Notes: generated by a model not told the origin, from the sequence alone. A stretch of DNA of 18,958 nucleotides from Clostridia bacterium (GCA_028701415.1 JAQVQU010000027.1:1-18958); one strand, 5' to 3'. Counted from the first letter of the stretch, positions 1-8,736 are shown. Translations and numbers: made by a program.

Positions 1-1314
1 ATATTTGATTATCACTGTCATTTGTCTGAAAAGGAGCTACTAGCTGACTTAGAGTTTGAAAGCATATATGCTGTTTGGCTTAAAGGTGATCATTATAAAT
101 GGCGCTTGATGAGAAACTTTGGGGTTGACGAGGAATATATAACGGGCAGCAAAAGTGATGAGGAGAAATTTTTCGCTTATTGTAAAACGGTTGGTACTGC
201 TTTTGGTAACCCGCTTTATCATTGGTCACAAATGGAGCTCGAAGAGTATTTTGACTGTAAAGTGGAGATTAATGAGAATAATGCCAAATACATTTGGGAT
301 TCTTGCAATGATTACATTAAAAAACACCATACAAAACCCTCGGATATTATAAAAAAATCTAATGTAAGATATATATTCACTACAAATGAAGTCTTTGATG
401 ACTTATCAATTTTTTCATCGTTAAAAAATAAATTTAACGAATTTACCGTTTTACCTGCCTTCCGTGCTGATAAAATTATGAATATAGAGGCTAATTCATA
501 TCTAAATTACTTAGCTAAACTTGGGGAATACAGCACTAAAATTTCCTCGCTATCCGAGCTTGAGAATTCAATTGAAAAGAGGTTAGTTGCTTTTATATCG
601 GTTGGATGTAGGGCTGCGGACATCGCGCTGGAAAAGGCCCTGCCCATAACGAGCAAAGAGGATGCAGAAAAGATTTTTGCCAAAAGACTTATACAAGAAA
701 AGTTAGATATTTCTGAAATAGAAGCCTTTAAGGGGTATCTAACATATTTTCTTTTAAAACTCTATGCGAAATATGACATAGTAGCAGAAATTCACATTGG
801 CGCTATGCGAAACAACAATTCGGTAATGCTTGATAAATTAGGTTTAGATACAGGGTTTGACAGTGTTTCTGAGGAAAACTCCACCTCAAAGTTATCAAGA
901 TTATTTGATAGACTAAACAGTGAAAACTTGCTTCCAAAAATAATTCTGTTCAATCTAAATCCAAAAATGAACCTTGAATTTGCTAGTCTAATAGGGTGTT
1001 TTCAAGATTCATCGGTGGTGGGGAAAATCCAGTACGGAGCAGCTTGGTGGTTTTTGGATAATAAGCCAGGTATGGAAAAGCAATTGTCTGATCTTGCTTC
1101 TGTATCTCATATAGGAGCTTTTATAGGAATGTTAACAGACAGTAGGTCATTTTTGTCCTATCCGCGTCACCACTATTTCAGACGTATATTATGTAATTAC
1201 CTTGGGATTTTAATTAAAAACGGAGAAATAACGGAGGACTTAAGTCTAGTCGGTGAAATAATAAAAAACATTTGTTACTCAAATGCAATTAAATATTTTG
1301 GCATAAAAGAATAG
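1..1314 (+). CDS. uxaC: Glucuronate isomerase (uronate isomerase), 5'-truncated by window edge
   Basis: UxaC interconverts D-glucuronate/D-fructuronate and D-galacturonate/D-tagaturonate, the first cytoplasmic step of hexuronate breakdown. The frame is open from base 1, and codons 3-9 read DYHCHLS, the metal-binding entry motif of the family, so the true start lies upstream. A TTG at 22 is an internal Leu, not a start. Further family signatures follow: GDHYKWRLMRNFGVDE (codons 28-43), GNPLYHWS, AAWWFLDNKPGM, and the C-terminal SYPRHHYFRRILCNYLG. About 437 codons are present against a family length near 460-470, so only the N-terminal end is missing. It converges with the minus-strand lipoprotein gene across a 55-bp gap holding a weak hairpin. 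Its operon partners must lie to the left; no other uronate gene is visible here. Confidence 0.95.
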   Translation: MFDYHCHLSEKELLADLEFESIYAVWLKGDHYKWRLMRNFGVDEEYITGSKSDEEKFFAYCKTVGTAFGNPLYHWSQMELEEYFDCKVEINENNAKYIWDSCNDYIKKHHTKPSDIIKKSNVRYIFTTNEVFDDLSIFSSLKNKFNEFTVLPAFRADKIMNIEANSYLNYLAKLGEYSTKISSLSELENSIEKRLVAFISVGCRAADIALEKALPITSKEDAEKIFAKRLIQEKLDISEIEAFKGYLTYFLLKLYAKYDIVAEIHIGAMRNNNSVMLDKLGLDTGFDSVSEENSTSKLSRLFDRLNSENLLPKIILFNLNPKMNLEFASLIGCFQDSSVVGKIQYGAAWWFLDNKPGMEKQLSDLASVSHIGAFIGMLTDSRSFLSYPRHHYFRRILCNYLGILIKNGEITEDLSLVGEIIKNICYSNAIKYFGIKE

Positions 1315-1351
1315 TGCTGAAATTAGAAAAACAGTAAAAAGCTTTCATAAT

Positions 1352-1374
1352 GATAGCGGGGAAAACCCTCTATC
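1352..1374. terminator. Weak bidirectional hairpin between convergent genes
   Basis: GATAG at 1352-1356 pairs with CTATC at 1370-1374, and a GGG/CCC core lies inside with a small bulge. The T-run is short (TTT on the plus side). It sits between the convergent uxaC and the lipoprotein gene and overlaps the lipoprotein's last codons, so termination is plausible but weakly supported. Confidence 0.35.
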
Positions 1375-2440
1375 TTTCATAAAACCAAGATGAATCTGTA
1401 AATTCTTTGTTTTCGCTGACTGTGTCCCAAAAGATTTCTACTCTAATTCGGGTATCACTTAACATTTGAACTAGCATTAATCCTATCCGAGAACCAGTTG
1501 GCACTCCGGCATAAGTATTGTTTGCATTATACAGATAATAAGTTATAATGCCCGATTCAATAGTTACATCCCCTGGGTTTATGGGACTATCTTGGGTTAT
1601 TACAGCTAAGTTTTGGAATGGGATATCTTTTCCAATCGCAATTCTTATTTGATTGGGGTAATAAACATCATTTGTGAAGGCTAAAGTTTGTTCCCACTGG
1701 AAGTATTTCCCATCCGCAAATGATCCTTCTTCAAACCAATTTCCACTTAATGAACCAATTTTATCTTGAGTGAAAAGGCCATCAGTCACCCCTTCATCGT
1801 ATATAAATGCAGGATTATCGATTGCTTCGGGAGGCATTACCAAACTATATAATTGAGTCCGAAGCGGTTCAATATAATATGAAAGAGGTTTGTCCCCATA
1901 AATAGTGGTGAGGGGAAGGTTTTTATTGATAAATCCATTAACAATATTTTTATTTAATAACCCAAAATCGACGCAAGAAGTATTTCCAGTTGTAGCTATT
2001 TGTTGCCCTGCAGTTACGGTATCTCCTACCTTCATATCCGGAGATAGAATTATATGCCCTAGATAGTATGACATAGTATTTGTTACGCCAATTCTAATTG
2101 CCCTGTCTCCATAAGCGCTTGGTTCATGAATATAGATTACTTTTCCACTTGCCGGAGCATATACGGGTAGATCTGTCACGCGTTGGAGCAAATAGATGTG
2201 ATCGGTTGGGAATGTATGACCGGGGGGATTAATCGCCCCAAGAGGTATGATTCTATTGCAGTTCTCGGAATCCAATACCAAATTGGTAAACTCAAGAACC
2301 CCACTCGGAAGATCCTCATCAAAATATGGAGCGACTTCTATATTAGAAAAATCACTTCCTTGAGATTTACATGCTGATAGGCAAATAGAAGTAAAGATAA
2401 AAATAATAATTAAAAATGGACTAATAAAAACCTTATTCAC
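1370..2440 (-). CDS. Lipoprotein with divergent M23 (LytM-like) peptidase domain
   Basis: This 356-residue exported protein starts with a GTG at 2440, preceded by AGGAGA about 10 nt upstream. The signal peptide ends in the lipobox LSAC, with Cys24 as the lipid anchor, so it should sit on the outer face of the membrane. Residues ~65-165 look like an M23/LytM beta-barrel: NPPGHTFPTDHIY (71-83), VYAPASGKVIYI (93-104), YYLGHI (125-130), VGDTVTAGQQIATTGNTS (138-155). The canonical zinc motifs are altered: the first site reads H75-x4-D80-H81 rather than H-x3-D, and the final HxH is replaced by VDFG (157-160). It may be a catalytically changed or non-enzymatic cell-wall protein. Residues ~170-356 are a lineage-type C-terminal domain I do not recognise. 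It diverges from the surface-protein gene on the other strand. Confidence 0.75.
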   Translation of the reverse strand: MNKVFISPFLIIIFIFTSICLSACKSQGSDFSNIEVAPYFDEDLPSGVLEFTNLVLDSENCNRIIPLGAINPPGHTFPTDHIYLLQRVTDLPVYAPASGKVIYIHEPSAYGDRAIRIGVTNTMSYYLGHIILSPDMKVGDTVTAGQQIATTGNTSCVDFGLLNKNIVNGFINKNLPLTTIYGDKPLSYYIEPLRTQLYSLVMPPEAIDNPAFIYDEGVTDGLFTQDKIGSLSGNWFEEGSFADGKYFQWEQTLAFTNDVYYPNQIRIAIGKDIPFQNLAVITQDSPINPGDVTIESGIITYYLYNANNTYAGVPTGSRIGLMLVQMLSDTRIRVEIFWDTVSENKEFTDSSWFYER

Positions 2441-2687
2441 TTAAGTAATTTCTCCTAAACCATTTAGATTTTTTTAAGGTTCCCATTTTTTAAATTGCTT
2501 TGGGAATTAACTTCGCTTATTTGCAAAATTTAGAATTGTTCCATTACTATTTTATCACTGTTTGTATTGATATCATATATGACAGAATAGAAAACATTTG
2601 GACAGTGTTATATGTAGATTCTCAAAACTCAAAATTAAATTTAATAATTTACATTTAGTAATGATTTGATATTGCTAAAAATAGGGG

Positions 2688-2716
2688 TTGAAGCACTCCA
2701 ATATGAGTTTTATAAT
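2688..2716 (+). promoter_or_regulatory. Sigma-A promoter of the GLUG/InlB-repeat surface protein
   Basis: TTGAAG (-35, 2688-2693), a 17-nt spacer and a perfect TATAAT (-10, 2711-2716) predict transcription from about 2723. That gives a leader of roughly 140 nt before the ATG at 2866. The rest of the 2441-2687 intergenic stretch is AT-rich and shows nothing I can name; I could not assign a convincing minus-strand promoter for the lipoprotein gene. Confidence 0.7.
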
Positions 2717-2781
2717 ATAAGGGATAACTGAAAGTATTGAAGTTATTGGTTTATATGAGACACGGGTATGTTTTGTATATG

Positions 2782-2869
2782 CCTCCGAATGCTTGGGAAC
2801 AACTGAGCGTTTAGGAGGATTTATTTTGAAATAATGATTATACATTCATTTTATTGGGGGGTTATATGA
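2782..2869 (+). promoter_or_regulatory. Leader with SD-sequestering hairpin and chained mini-ORFs
   Basis: CCTCC-G-AATGC (2782-2792) can pair with GCGTT-TA-GGAGG (2807-2818), hiding the best Shine-Dalgarno in the leader. That SD serves TTG AAA TAA (2826-2834), whose stop is near ATG 2834. The latter opens an 11-codon ORF (MIIHSFYWGVI) whose TGA at 2867-2869 overlaps the ATG of the main gene at 2866. The arrangement suggests translational coupling controlled by the hairpin. It matches no riboswitch class I can recall, and the role is inferred. Confidence 0.35.
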
Positions 2870-4743
2870 GTAAAAAAATACTGATAATGTCTTTTGGGGT
2901 TATATTTATTTTCCTATGTTGTTATCTTTGCATAACAGTAGGTTTTGTTTCTGCTAATGCGGATGTGCCACCAGAACCACAAGAGTATACCATGACACAA
3001 GTACATAACGGGCAAGTGATTAATGATTCTGATACCGTAACAATTAATAGCGCAGAGGAGCTTGGGTATTTTAGAGATTTTGTAAACGGTGGGGGAACCC
3101 CAATAAGTTTATTAGCATCATTTAATTTGATGACAAACATAGAGCTAAACGAAAATAGTGAGAATTGGGATTCTTGGAATTGGGATATTCCCGCAAACAC
3201 TTGGACCCCTATAGGTACAGACAGTAATAGATTCCGGGGCTTTTTTTATGGGCTGGGACATACAATAAGTGGGGTATATATCAATACAACGGATGATTAT
3301 CAAGGTTTATTCGGATACAATGATGGAAGTATTTATGACCTAGGGGTAACTAATTTTCTCATTAAAGGAGGCTCGCCTACAGCGGCTCTTGTCGGCTATA
3401 ACGAAAGAAATATAATGGGTTGTTTTTCTGGATATGGGAGAATATCCAGTGATTCGATTGATGCTACTGACAGTATAGGCGGTTTAGTTGGCTCAGGCGA
3501 TGATACAGGATTTATTATAAACTCATACAATTTAGGCCATGTGGTAGGCTCTGCCACTACTGGAAACCATAGCCGTACAGGAGGAATTATTGGTTATAAT
3601 ATAGGAACAATTTTGAACTGCTATAACGCGGGGTCAATTATGGGTTCTTCGGACTATATAGGAAGTATAGTAGGATATAATGACGATTCGCTTGAAGGAG
3701 TTGTAATGAACAGCTATTGGCTTATTGGCTCGGGAGGGGAAGCGTCAGAACTAATGGTTGATGAATTTGATGAAGACGGTATTTTTCAGACTGCAAACAA
3801 TAATGAAAATAATCAAGTTAGCATTGTTCCAGAGGAAACTACATTAAGGACTGCACTGAACGCTTTTGTGGATTGGTATAATGCCGAATATCCAGAGGAA
3901 GAGACAGGGATACAGAATCTGAAAAGATGGGTGGGGGGCCCCCTCCCGACTCTCGCAGGTATTCGTACGATATCATTTGGTGAGGACAGTGGCATATTTG
4001 ATCCTGCTTACTCTATACCTGCTAATTACTTAGAAGGAACTTCCGTTGATCTGCCAACTTCTGCAAATATTTCAAAAACAGGATATACATTTAATGGTTG
4101 GACTCTACAAGAAAGTGAATGGGATGAAAACACAAATCCTTATGTGACAAGCGTTAACGTTAACGACTTTGGGAATAAAACTTTTTACGCAAAATGGACA
4201 ATTAATAAATATACGGTAACTTGGAAAAATGGGGATGCTGTAATAGAAACTGATGAAGATGTTGAATTTGGAACAATTCTAACTTACACCGGGGAAAATC
4301 CCATAAAAGATGCTGACGGAGGGTATACCTATTCTTTCAGTGGATGGAGTCCTGAAATAGGTTCTGTCCAAGGCGACATAACATATAATGCACAGTTTAC
4401 TGCTACTCCAATTATAGATTCTACCATAGAGCCAGAGGCCGAACAGAATCTATTATGGCTATGGATAGTCATAAGTGTCTTGGGTGCTTTGCTAATTGTT
4501 TTATTAGTCCTATGGTTATTTCTTTACAAAAGAAAAATTAAGTTTATTCTTGATGGAAAGATAGTCGGGGAAGCAAAGTATAAATTGAATGAACAAATAA
4601 TTATCCCGGAAGATCTGGCTATTTATTCATGGTTTATCGATGAAAAAGAAACTCTTTTATTTGCAAAGCAAAAAATGGGCTTATTTGGATTAAAGGTCTA
4701 TGGTAATAGCGAAAAAGAACAAAAATATGTGAAAGTTGAATAA
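2866..4743 (+). CDS. Cell-surface protein with GLUG and InlB-type (Flg_new) repeats and C-terminal membrane anchor
   Basis: I chose ATG 2866 (MSKKIL...) because a GGGGGG stretch lies just upstream; a TTG at 2854 would add four residues. The 625-residue product has a signal peptide (about 1-31, ending FVSANA). Residues ~110-275 contain GLUG-type motifs (GLFGYNDGSIYDLGV, ALVGYNERNI, GGLVGS, GGIIGYNIGTILNCYN, GSIVGYN). Two InlB/Listeria-Bacteroides repeats follow (~375-445 with GYTFNGWT...FYAKWT, and ~448-512 with KYTVTWKNG...FSGWSPE...YNAQFT). A single membrane helix lies at ~529-554, then KRK and a 71-residue basic tail predicted to be cytoplasmic. There is no LPxTG motif. Such proteins usually act in adhesion or host/cell contact; the intracellular tail is less usual. 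The neighbouring LRR_5 lipoprotein points to a surface-protein cluster. Confidence 0.8.
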   Translation: MSKKILIMSFGVIFIFLCCYLCITVGFVSANADVPPEPQEYTMTQVHNGQVINDSDTVTINSAEELGYFRDFVNGGGTPISLLASFNLMTNIELNENSENWDSWNWDIPANTWTPIGTDSNRFRGFFYGLGHTISGVYINTTDDYQGLFGYNDGSIYDLGVTNFLIKGGSPTAALVGYNERNIMGCFSGYGRISSDSIDATDSIGGLVGSGDDTGFIINSYNLGHVVGSATTGNHSRTGGIIGYNIGTILNCYNAGSIMGSSDYIGSIVGYNDDSLEGVVMNSYWLIGSGGEASELMVDEFDEDGIFQTANNNENNQVSIVPEETTLRTALNAFVDWYNAEYPEEETGIQNLKRWVGGPLPTLAGIRTISFGEDSGIFDPAYSIPANYLEGTSVDLPTSANISKTGYTFNGWTLQESEWDENTNPYVTSVNVNDFGNKTFYAKWTINKYTVTWKNGDAVIETDEDVEFGTILTYTGENPIKDADGGYTYSFSGWSPEIGSVQGDITYNAQFTATPIIDSTIEPEAEQNLLWLWIVISVLGALLIVLLVLWLFLYKRKIKFILDGKIVGEAKYKLNEQIIIPEDLAIYSWFIDEKETLLFAKQKMGLFGLKVYGNSEKEQKYVKVE

Positions 4744-5076
4744 AGATTCTCGAGATTAGCAATGGCATAGATTCTTTCCTTTCTGCATGAGCAAGGAGAC
4801 TATTTGTAGAATGCAAATAGGAAAGGCGATCCATAACCTTAATTTTTATTTTCATTACTTATATTTTTTCCGATACTTATCTAATACAAGGTGAATTATC
4901 GAGCTTAAAGGTGATTTTTTAAGGTATACCTTGCAGCTTAATCTATATTAGTTTTTTCCTAAATTGACTTACTAAATTAATAGTAATATGCTTAATATAT
5001 AGAAATGTCTAAAATGGGCAAAGAAAGTTTATTGTTTAAAAGTTGCTGATTATGAAGGGGAAATTTAGAGAATATT
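4744..5076. other. Intergenic region before the LRR lipoprotein gene
   Basis: No gene is seen. It holds a 7-bp perfect inverted repeat (CTATTTG 4800-4806 / CAAATAG 4814-4820) without a T-run, a 12-bp perfect palindrome AAGGTATACCTT at 4921-4932, and the promoter of the downstream gene. The palindrome lies 31 bp upstream of the -35 box, where an operator could sit. Confidence 0.5.
4964..4992 (+). promoter_or_regulatory. Sigma-A promoter of the LRR_5 lipoprotein gene
   Basis: TTGACT (-35, 4964-4969), a 17-nt spacer and TATGCT (-10, 4987-4992). The predicted start near 4999 gives a leader of about 78 nt to the ATG at 5077. Confidence 0.55.
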
Positions 5077-6507
5077 ATGAAAAAGATAACATTTTTTATT
5101 TCTTTCTTAATTCTTACAAGTGTTATTGTCTCCTGCGCGATACCTACTGTACTTGCAGTGGCAGAGTCTGAGGATGGATTACAACCATCGATTCAGGAGT
5201 TCAAAACAATTGAGCCCAAAGAGGGAAATACAGGGACGGAGCCTATTGAGTCCCCAAAAACAGAGAAAAAACTTCCTTTGCTTGAAGGACTCTCTGAAAA
5301 TGGAGAGTGTTTTAGTTGGAACAATGCATTAAACGTAAAAAGCTACATGATAAGAATTGTTGGAATTGACAGAGTTAATGGTATTATCTTTGACCAAGCA
5401 TTCAGTAGTGATCCGGATAGTCCCTATTTATTTTTGCCCGAATTAAACGAAGGTGAATATTTGTTGTTAGTAAGGGCTGAGAGCCGTATTCCGGATTATT
5501 TAGATTCAGATTGGGCAGTGATGGAGTATCGCATAGGAGTAGAAGACCCCGATAAGGTTTTTGTAGACTGTCATAAAGACTGGAGTGGTTTCTATACCAT
5601 TTTTGAATCTACAGAGGATACAGAAGGGTTAGAAGCAAGATATTGCTTAACATGTTATAAAACACATGTTATAAGAAATGCCGCATTATCTTCAAGTGAC
5701 GATCCAATGGTATTCACCCTCAAGAATGATGGTGAGGAGTATTCTGTAAGAGCTCATTTAGAGTACACTGAGAAGCCAGATGAAGAAATAGTAATCCCAG
5801 CTTTTCACAAAGGAAAACCAGTTACTGAAATTGAGCCTCTGGGTTTCTACAGGATGTTAAAACTAAAAACAGTAGTTATACCTAATACAATTTCTAAAAT
5901 AGGTGATGGTGCCTTTGCGCACTGTTCAAGTTTGACGGATATATGCCTTGAAGAAGGAAACTCTCATTACAAAGTAGATGGAGGGTGTCTTATTGAAATT
6001 GATACGAATGAAGTTGTATCTGGTACAATCTACTGCTCGATTCCAAATTATATAACCAGAATAGGAGCGCATGCTTTCAGTGCCTTGAATCTGTCAAGTA
6101 TCATGATACCTAACAGTATAATAGAAATGGGGGGAGCGGCTTTTTCGGGATGTAAGCAACTTGAAAAAATAATATTTGAAGAAGGATGTCAAATAGAGCA
6201 TATTAGCGCTTCGCTTTTTTCAAATTGCATAAGCCTTAATGATATATCTCTGCCAAACAGTATACTTACCATTGAAGAAGATGCCTTTGGGAATTGTTTA
6301 GAGATAAACAGCTTTGTCGTCCCACCATACTGCAATTATATCGGCGAGTTCGCTTTTGCAGGTTGGACTTCTTCACAGACAGTTTATATTCCTCTCGGAT
6401 CAAAGGCTGAAGCCGACAGCAAATATGCTTTCTGCTGGGATATGGTCAATAGAAACTGTGATGGCCAAGGACCCAATCTAGTCTTCTTGAGCAAACCGAA
6501 AGAGTAA
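5077..6507 (+). CDS. BspA-like LRR_5 lipoprotein
   Basis: This 476-residue exported protein carries a signal peptide whose IVSC at residues 17-20 is an acceptable lipobox, so lipidation at Cys20 is likely; cleavage after AVA (about residue 29) is the alternative. Residues ~60-150 form a beta-rich, fibronectin-III-like region (FSWNNALNVKSYMIRIVG...LLLVRAESR). Residues ~235-450 hold about six LRR_5 (Treponema/BspA-type) repeats with the pattern IPNSI..IG..AF.GC..L, for example VVIPNTISKIGDGAFAHC and IMIPNSIIEMGGAAFSGC. One repeat carries the long insert NSHYKVDGGCLIEIDTNEVV, which recurs four times in the large LRR lipoprotein at 11533-13404. Such proteins are surface-exposed and bind proteins or glycans; the ligand is unknown. 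AAGGGGA lies rather far upstream (about 16 nt), with a weaker AGAG nearer the ATG. Confidence 0.85.
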   Translation: MKKITFFISFLILTSVIVSCAIPTVLAVAESEDGLQPSIQEFKTIEPKEGNTGTEPIESPKTEKKLPLLEGLSENGECFSWNNALNVKSYMIRIVGIDRVNGIIFDQAFSSDPDSPYLFLPELNEGEYLLLVRAESRIPDYLDSDWAVMEYRIGVEDPDKVFVDCHKDWSGFYTIFESTEDTEGLEARYCLTCYKTHVIRNAALSSSDDPMVFTLKNDGEEYSVRAHLEYTEKPDEEIVIPAFHKGKPVTEIEPLGFYRMLKLKTVVIPNTISKIGDGAFAHCSSLTDICLEEGNSHYKVDGGCLIEIDTNEVVSGTIYCSIPNYITRIGAHAFSALNLSSIMIPNSIIEMGGAAFSGCKQLEKIIFEEGCQIEHISASLFSNCISLNDISLPNSILTIEEDAFGNCLEINSFVVPPYCNYIGEFAFAGWTSSQTVYIPLGSKAEADSKYAFCWDMVNRNCDGQGPNLVFLSKPKE

Positions 6508-6542
6508 TGCACATATATTTTCCGCAAAGAAAAAATATTTAA

Positions 6543-7802
6543 TTACTTATTGCCCTTTACAAGATAAGGAATTGTTTGTGGACCCTTGGGGAGAACTGCG
6601 ACACTTCCACCTTTTTCTTCTACAATTTTCGCTATGTCGTGACATGGTTTTAGCATTGCTTCTTCAACTTCTTTGTCGGAAAGATTTGAATACAAATAAA
6701 CATCTGCTCTTTTTTGTATGCGAGTTTGTATTTGAACTTGCCATTGTTCGGGTTCGGTTTCTTTATTGTTGATTATTAAGTCAAAAAGCGCTGAGGGAGT
6801 AGTACCTCTTTTTAAGATTTGGTGATAATGACTGCCGTATGGTATGCCATCGGAGCATTCTGCTGCAATAATAATAGTTCCGCCATCTTTAACAATTTGA
6901 GCCGCAGTACTCATTCCTTTGACCGCTTGGTATAGATTCATGTCTAAAGGATAACCACTATTTGTAGTGATTACTATATCGTATGGTTGGTTTACTTTTT
7001 GCATGGCGTGTTCTTTAACAAACAGATAGCCTTTTTGGTGGGTGTTTTCCCATGCGCCTGCGAATACTGCAGATATTTTTTCTTCAGTGTTTAGAGCGAC
7101 GTTTACCAATAAATCTGGATTAACAAGTCGAGCGCCTTCCCGAATATTTTCCCACACGGGGTTACCTTCGGTTATTGCCCAGGTTGCTTTTTCTGAAGCT
7201 ATTCTCTGGGCGTTATGATTATGCATTATGCTTTTAATGTCACTTATTCCGGGCAATATTGCTTTTGGCCCGCCGCTGAAACCTGCGAAAAAATGTGGTT
7301 CAATAAACCCGGTTGCAATTTTCAAATCTGCATTATAAAATTTGCTGTTTATGTATAATGGATGTCCATCACTCATGTTGCCAACAAAAGTCATAGTGCT
7401 ATAATCAAAGCTATCATGCTGGATGCAAGTATAGTTGTCCACCACTTCTTTAGTAAGCATGGATTCTAGCTCCGCTTTTGTTTGTGGACGGTGACTCCCA
7501 GTCATATTGACCAGTGTTATATCTTTTTTATCTATTCCCAGGTGTAAAAGCTCTTTTATAAGTACAGGTATAATAATATGATTGGGGGTTGCTCTGGTTA
7601 TGTCTGTATGTGCTATCGCAACCGTTTTTTTCCCGATAACTAGCTTGCCTAGGCTTTCTCCAAAATCGGGTGATTGCAGTTTTTGACGTATCACTTCTTC
7701 GGGATTATTTAGAGCAATTTGATCTTGCGGGTAAAATATATCTGCATTATCAAGTTCAATTATATGTCCTGTTATGCCATAGTCTAGTTTTACTTTTTTC
7801 AT
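6543..7802 (-). CDS. larA: LarA-family nickel-dependent 2-hydroxyacid racemase
   Basis: LarA proteins racemise lactate or other 2-hydroxyacids using the nickel-pincer nucleotide cofactor (NPN). The 419-residue product has the family length and residues: GSHRPQ with His104, GFIEPHFFAGFSGGPKAILP with His170 and Lys180, and MHNHNA with His196. These keep a constant offset of four from the Lactobacillus plantarum LarA residues His108, His174, Lys184 and His200 (proton shuttles, NPN attachment, nickel ligand), so the active site is intact. ATG 7802 lies 8 nt after the stop of the alpha/beta hydrolase, so the two form an operon. The cofactor makers LarB, LarC and LarE are not in the window and must be elsewhere. 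The substrate is uncertain, since the superfamily also racemises malate, phenyllactate and other hydroxyacids. Confidence 0.88.
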   Translation of the reverse strand: MKKVKLDYGITGHIIELDNADIFYPQDQIALNNPEEVIRQKLQSPDFGESLGKLVIGKKTVAIAHTDITRATPNHIIIPVLIKELLHLGIDKKDITLVNMTGSHRPQTKAELESMLTKEVVDNYTCIQHDSFDYSTMTFVGNMSDGHPLYINSKFYNADLKIATGFIEPHFFAGFSGGPKAILPGISDIKSIMHNHNAQRIASEKATWAITEGNPVWENIREGARLVNPDLLVNVALNTEEKISAVFAGAWENTHQKGYLFVKEHAMQKVNQPYDIVITTNSGYPLDMNLYQAVKGMSTAAQIVKDGGTIIIAAECSDGIPYGSHYHQILKRGTTPSALFDLIINNKETEPEQWQVQIQTRIQKRADVYLYSNLSDKEVEEAMLKPCHDIAKIVEEKGGSVAVLPKGPQTIPYLVKGNK

Positions 7803-7810
7803 AATTGTAC

Positions 7811-8716
7811 CTATATATTTTTATCGAAAAAATCTGTCATTTCACGAATAATTACTTCTTTGTCTATATCGGAGTTCAATTCATGCCTGGCTCCTTCATA
7901 TAACTTCATTTTTACATTGAGGCCTGTTTTTTTGTATACATTGTACAGCCGTTCGACCTTTTTTCCCATCCCACCGAGCGGGTCGCGGGATCCACTTATT
8001 ATAAATATTGGCAAGTCCTTTCTTATTTTTTTCATATTTGCTTTTTTGTAGGCGGGGCCTAAGCCTCTCATCATAGAATAATAAAACCCGTGACTCATAT
8101 AAAAGTTGCAATAAGGGTCTTTGTTGTAGCGCTCCACCATCTTAGGATCACGGTTAAGCCAAGCATTTTCTAGCTTCTCTGACAGAAAAGGCTTGTTGTT
8201 TGCTATGAAGGTAGTTTTGAACATCATCATATTAGGTTCATCCATATGATAACTAATTCTTTGCAAGGAAGTTAGTATTTTCCCGAAAAGCAATTTAAGC
8301 CTACCCATATAAGCCGAACCACTAAGAATTATTCCGTTAATTAGGTTGTTTTCTTGTTCGATATAGGATTGCATAAGAAAAGAGCCGTAACTGTGGCCGA
8401 AAATTTGGACGGGCAAATTATATTTTTGTTTTAACATTTTTGTGATGGATATTTCATCGAGTACGTTCTCTTGAAAATTATGTTTGCTAGCTTTTCCCAA
8501 GTTTTCGAGGCCTGCAGTTTCCCCATGCGGTCTATGATCATCCCCAAAAACTATGTATCCGTACCCATTCCAAACTTCTGCAAGCTCAGAGTAGCGCTGC
8601 ATATGAGAAGTCATTCCGTGAATAATTTGTATTACGCCCTTGGGATTTTGGACATCATCCCACACGAAACAAGTAAGCTCCGCGCCGTCGTAACTTATGA
8701 ATTTAGTTTTTTTCAT
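7811..8716 (-). CDS. Alpha/beta hydrolase (serine hydrolase, lysophospholipase/monoglyceride-lipase type)
   Basis: The 301-residue protein is an S33/hydrolase_4-type alpha/beta hydrolase. The oxyanion-side motif is VIQIIHGMTSHMQRY (28-42), the nucleophile elbow GHSYGS has Ser109, the acid is probably Asp245 in ISGSRDPLGG, and the base is His278 in GARHEL. There is no signal peptide, so it acts in the cytoplasm on small esters or lipids. ATG 8716 has an AAGGAAGGGA purine-rich SD and a promoter directly upstream. It is the first gene of an operon with larA, which hints that the ester it cleaves could release a 2-hydroxyacid; that link is inference. Family members range over lysophospholipases, monoacylglycerol lipases and proline iminopeptidases, so the substrate cannot be given. 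Confidence 0.85.
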   Translation of the reverse strand: MKKTKFISYDGAELTCFVWDDVQNPKGVIQIIHGMTSHMQRYSELAEVWNGYGYIVFGDDHRPHGETAGLENLGKASKHNFQENVLDEISITKMLKQKYNLPVQIFGHSYGSFLMQSYIEQENNLINGIILSGSAYMGRLKLLFGKILTSLQRISYHMDEPNMMMFKTTFIANNKPFLSEKLENAWLNRDPKMVERYNKDPYCNFYMSHGFYYSMMRGLGPAYKKANMKKIRKDLPIFIISGSRDPLGGMGKKVERLYNVYKKTGLNVKMKLYEGARHELNSDIDKEVIIREMTDFFDKNI

Positions 8717-8736
8717 ATTTTCCCTTCCTTCTTTTT

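Noticed and set aside
2723..2820. Known riboswitch (for example c-di-GMP class) in the surface-protein leader
   Set aside because: I could not match conserved cores of classes I know; only the SD-covering stem is supported.
4800..4820. Hairpin CTATTTG/CAAATAG after the surface-protein gene as a terminator
   Set aside because: The stem is AT-rich, only 7 bp, and is followed by GAAAGG rather than a T-run.
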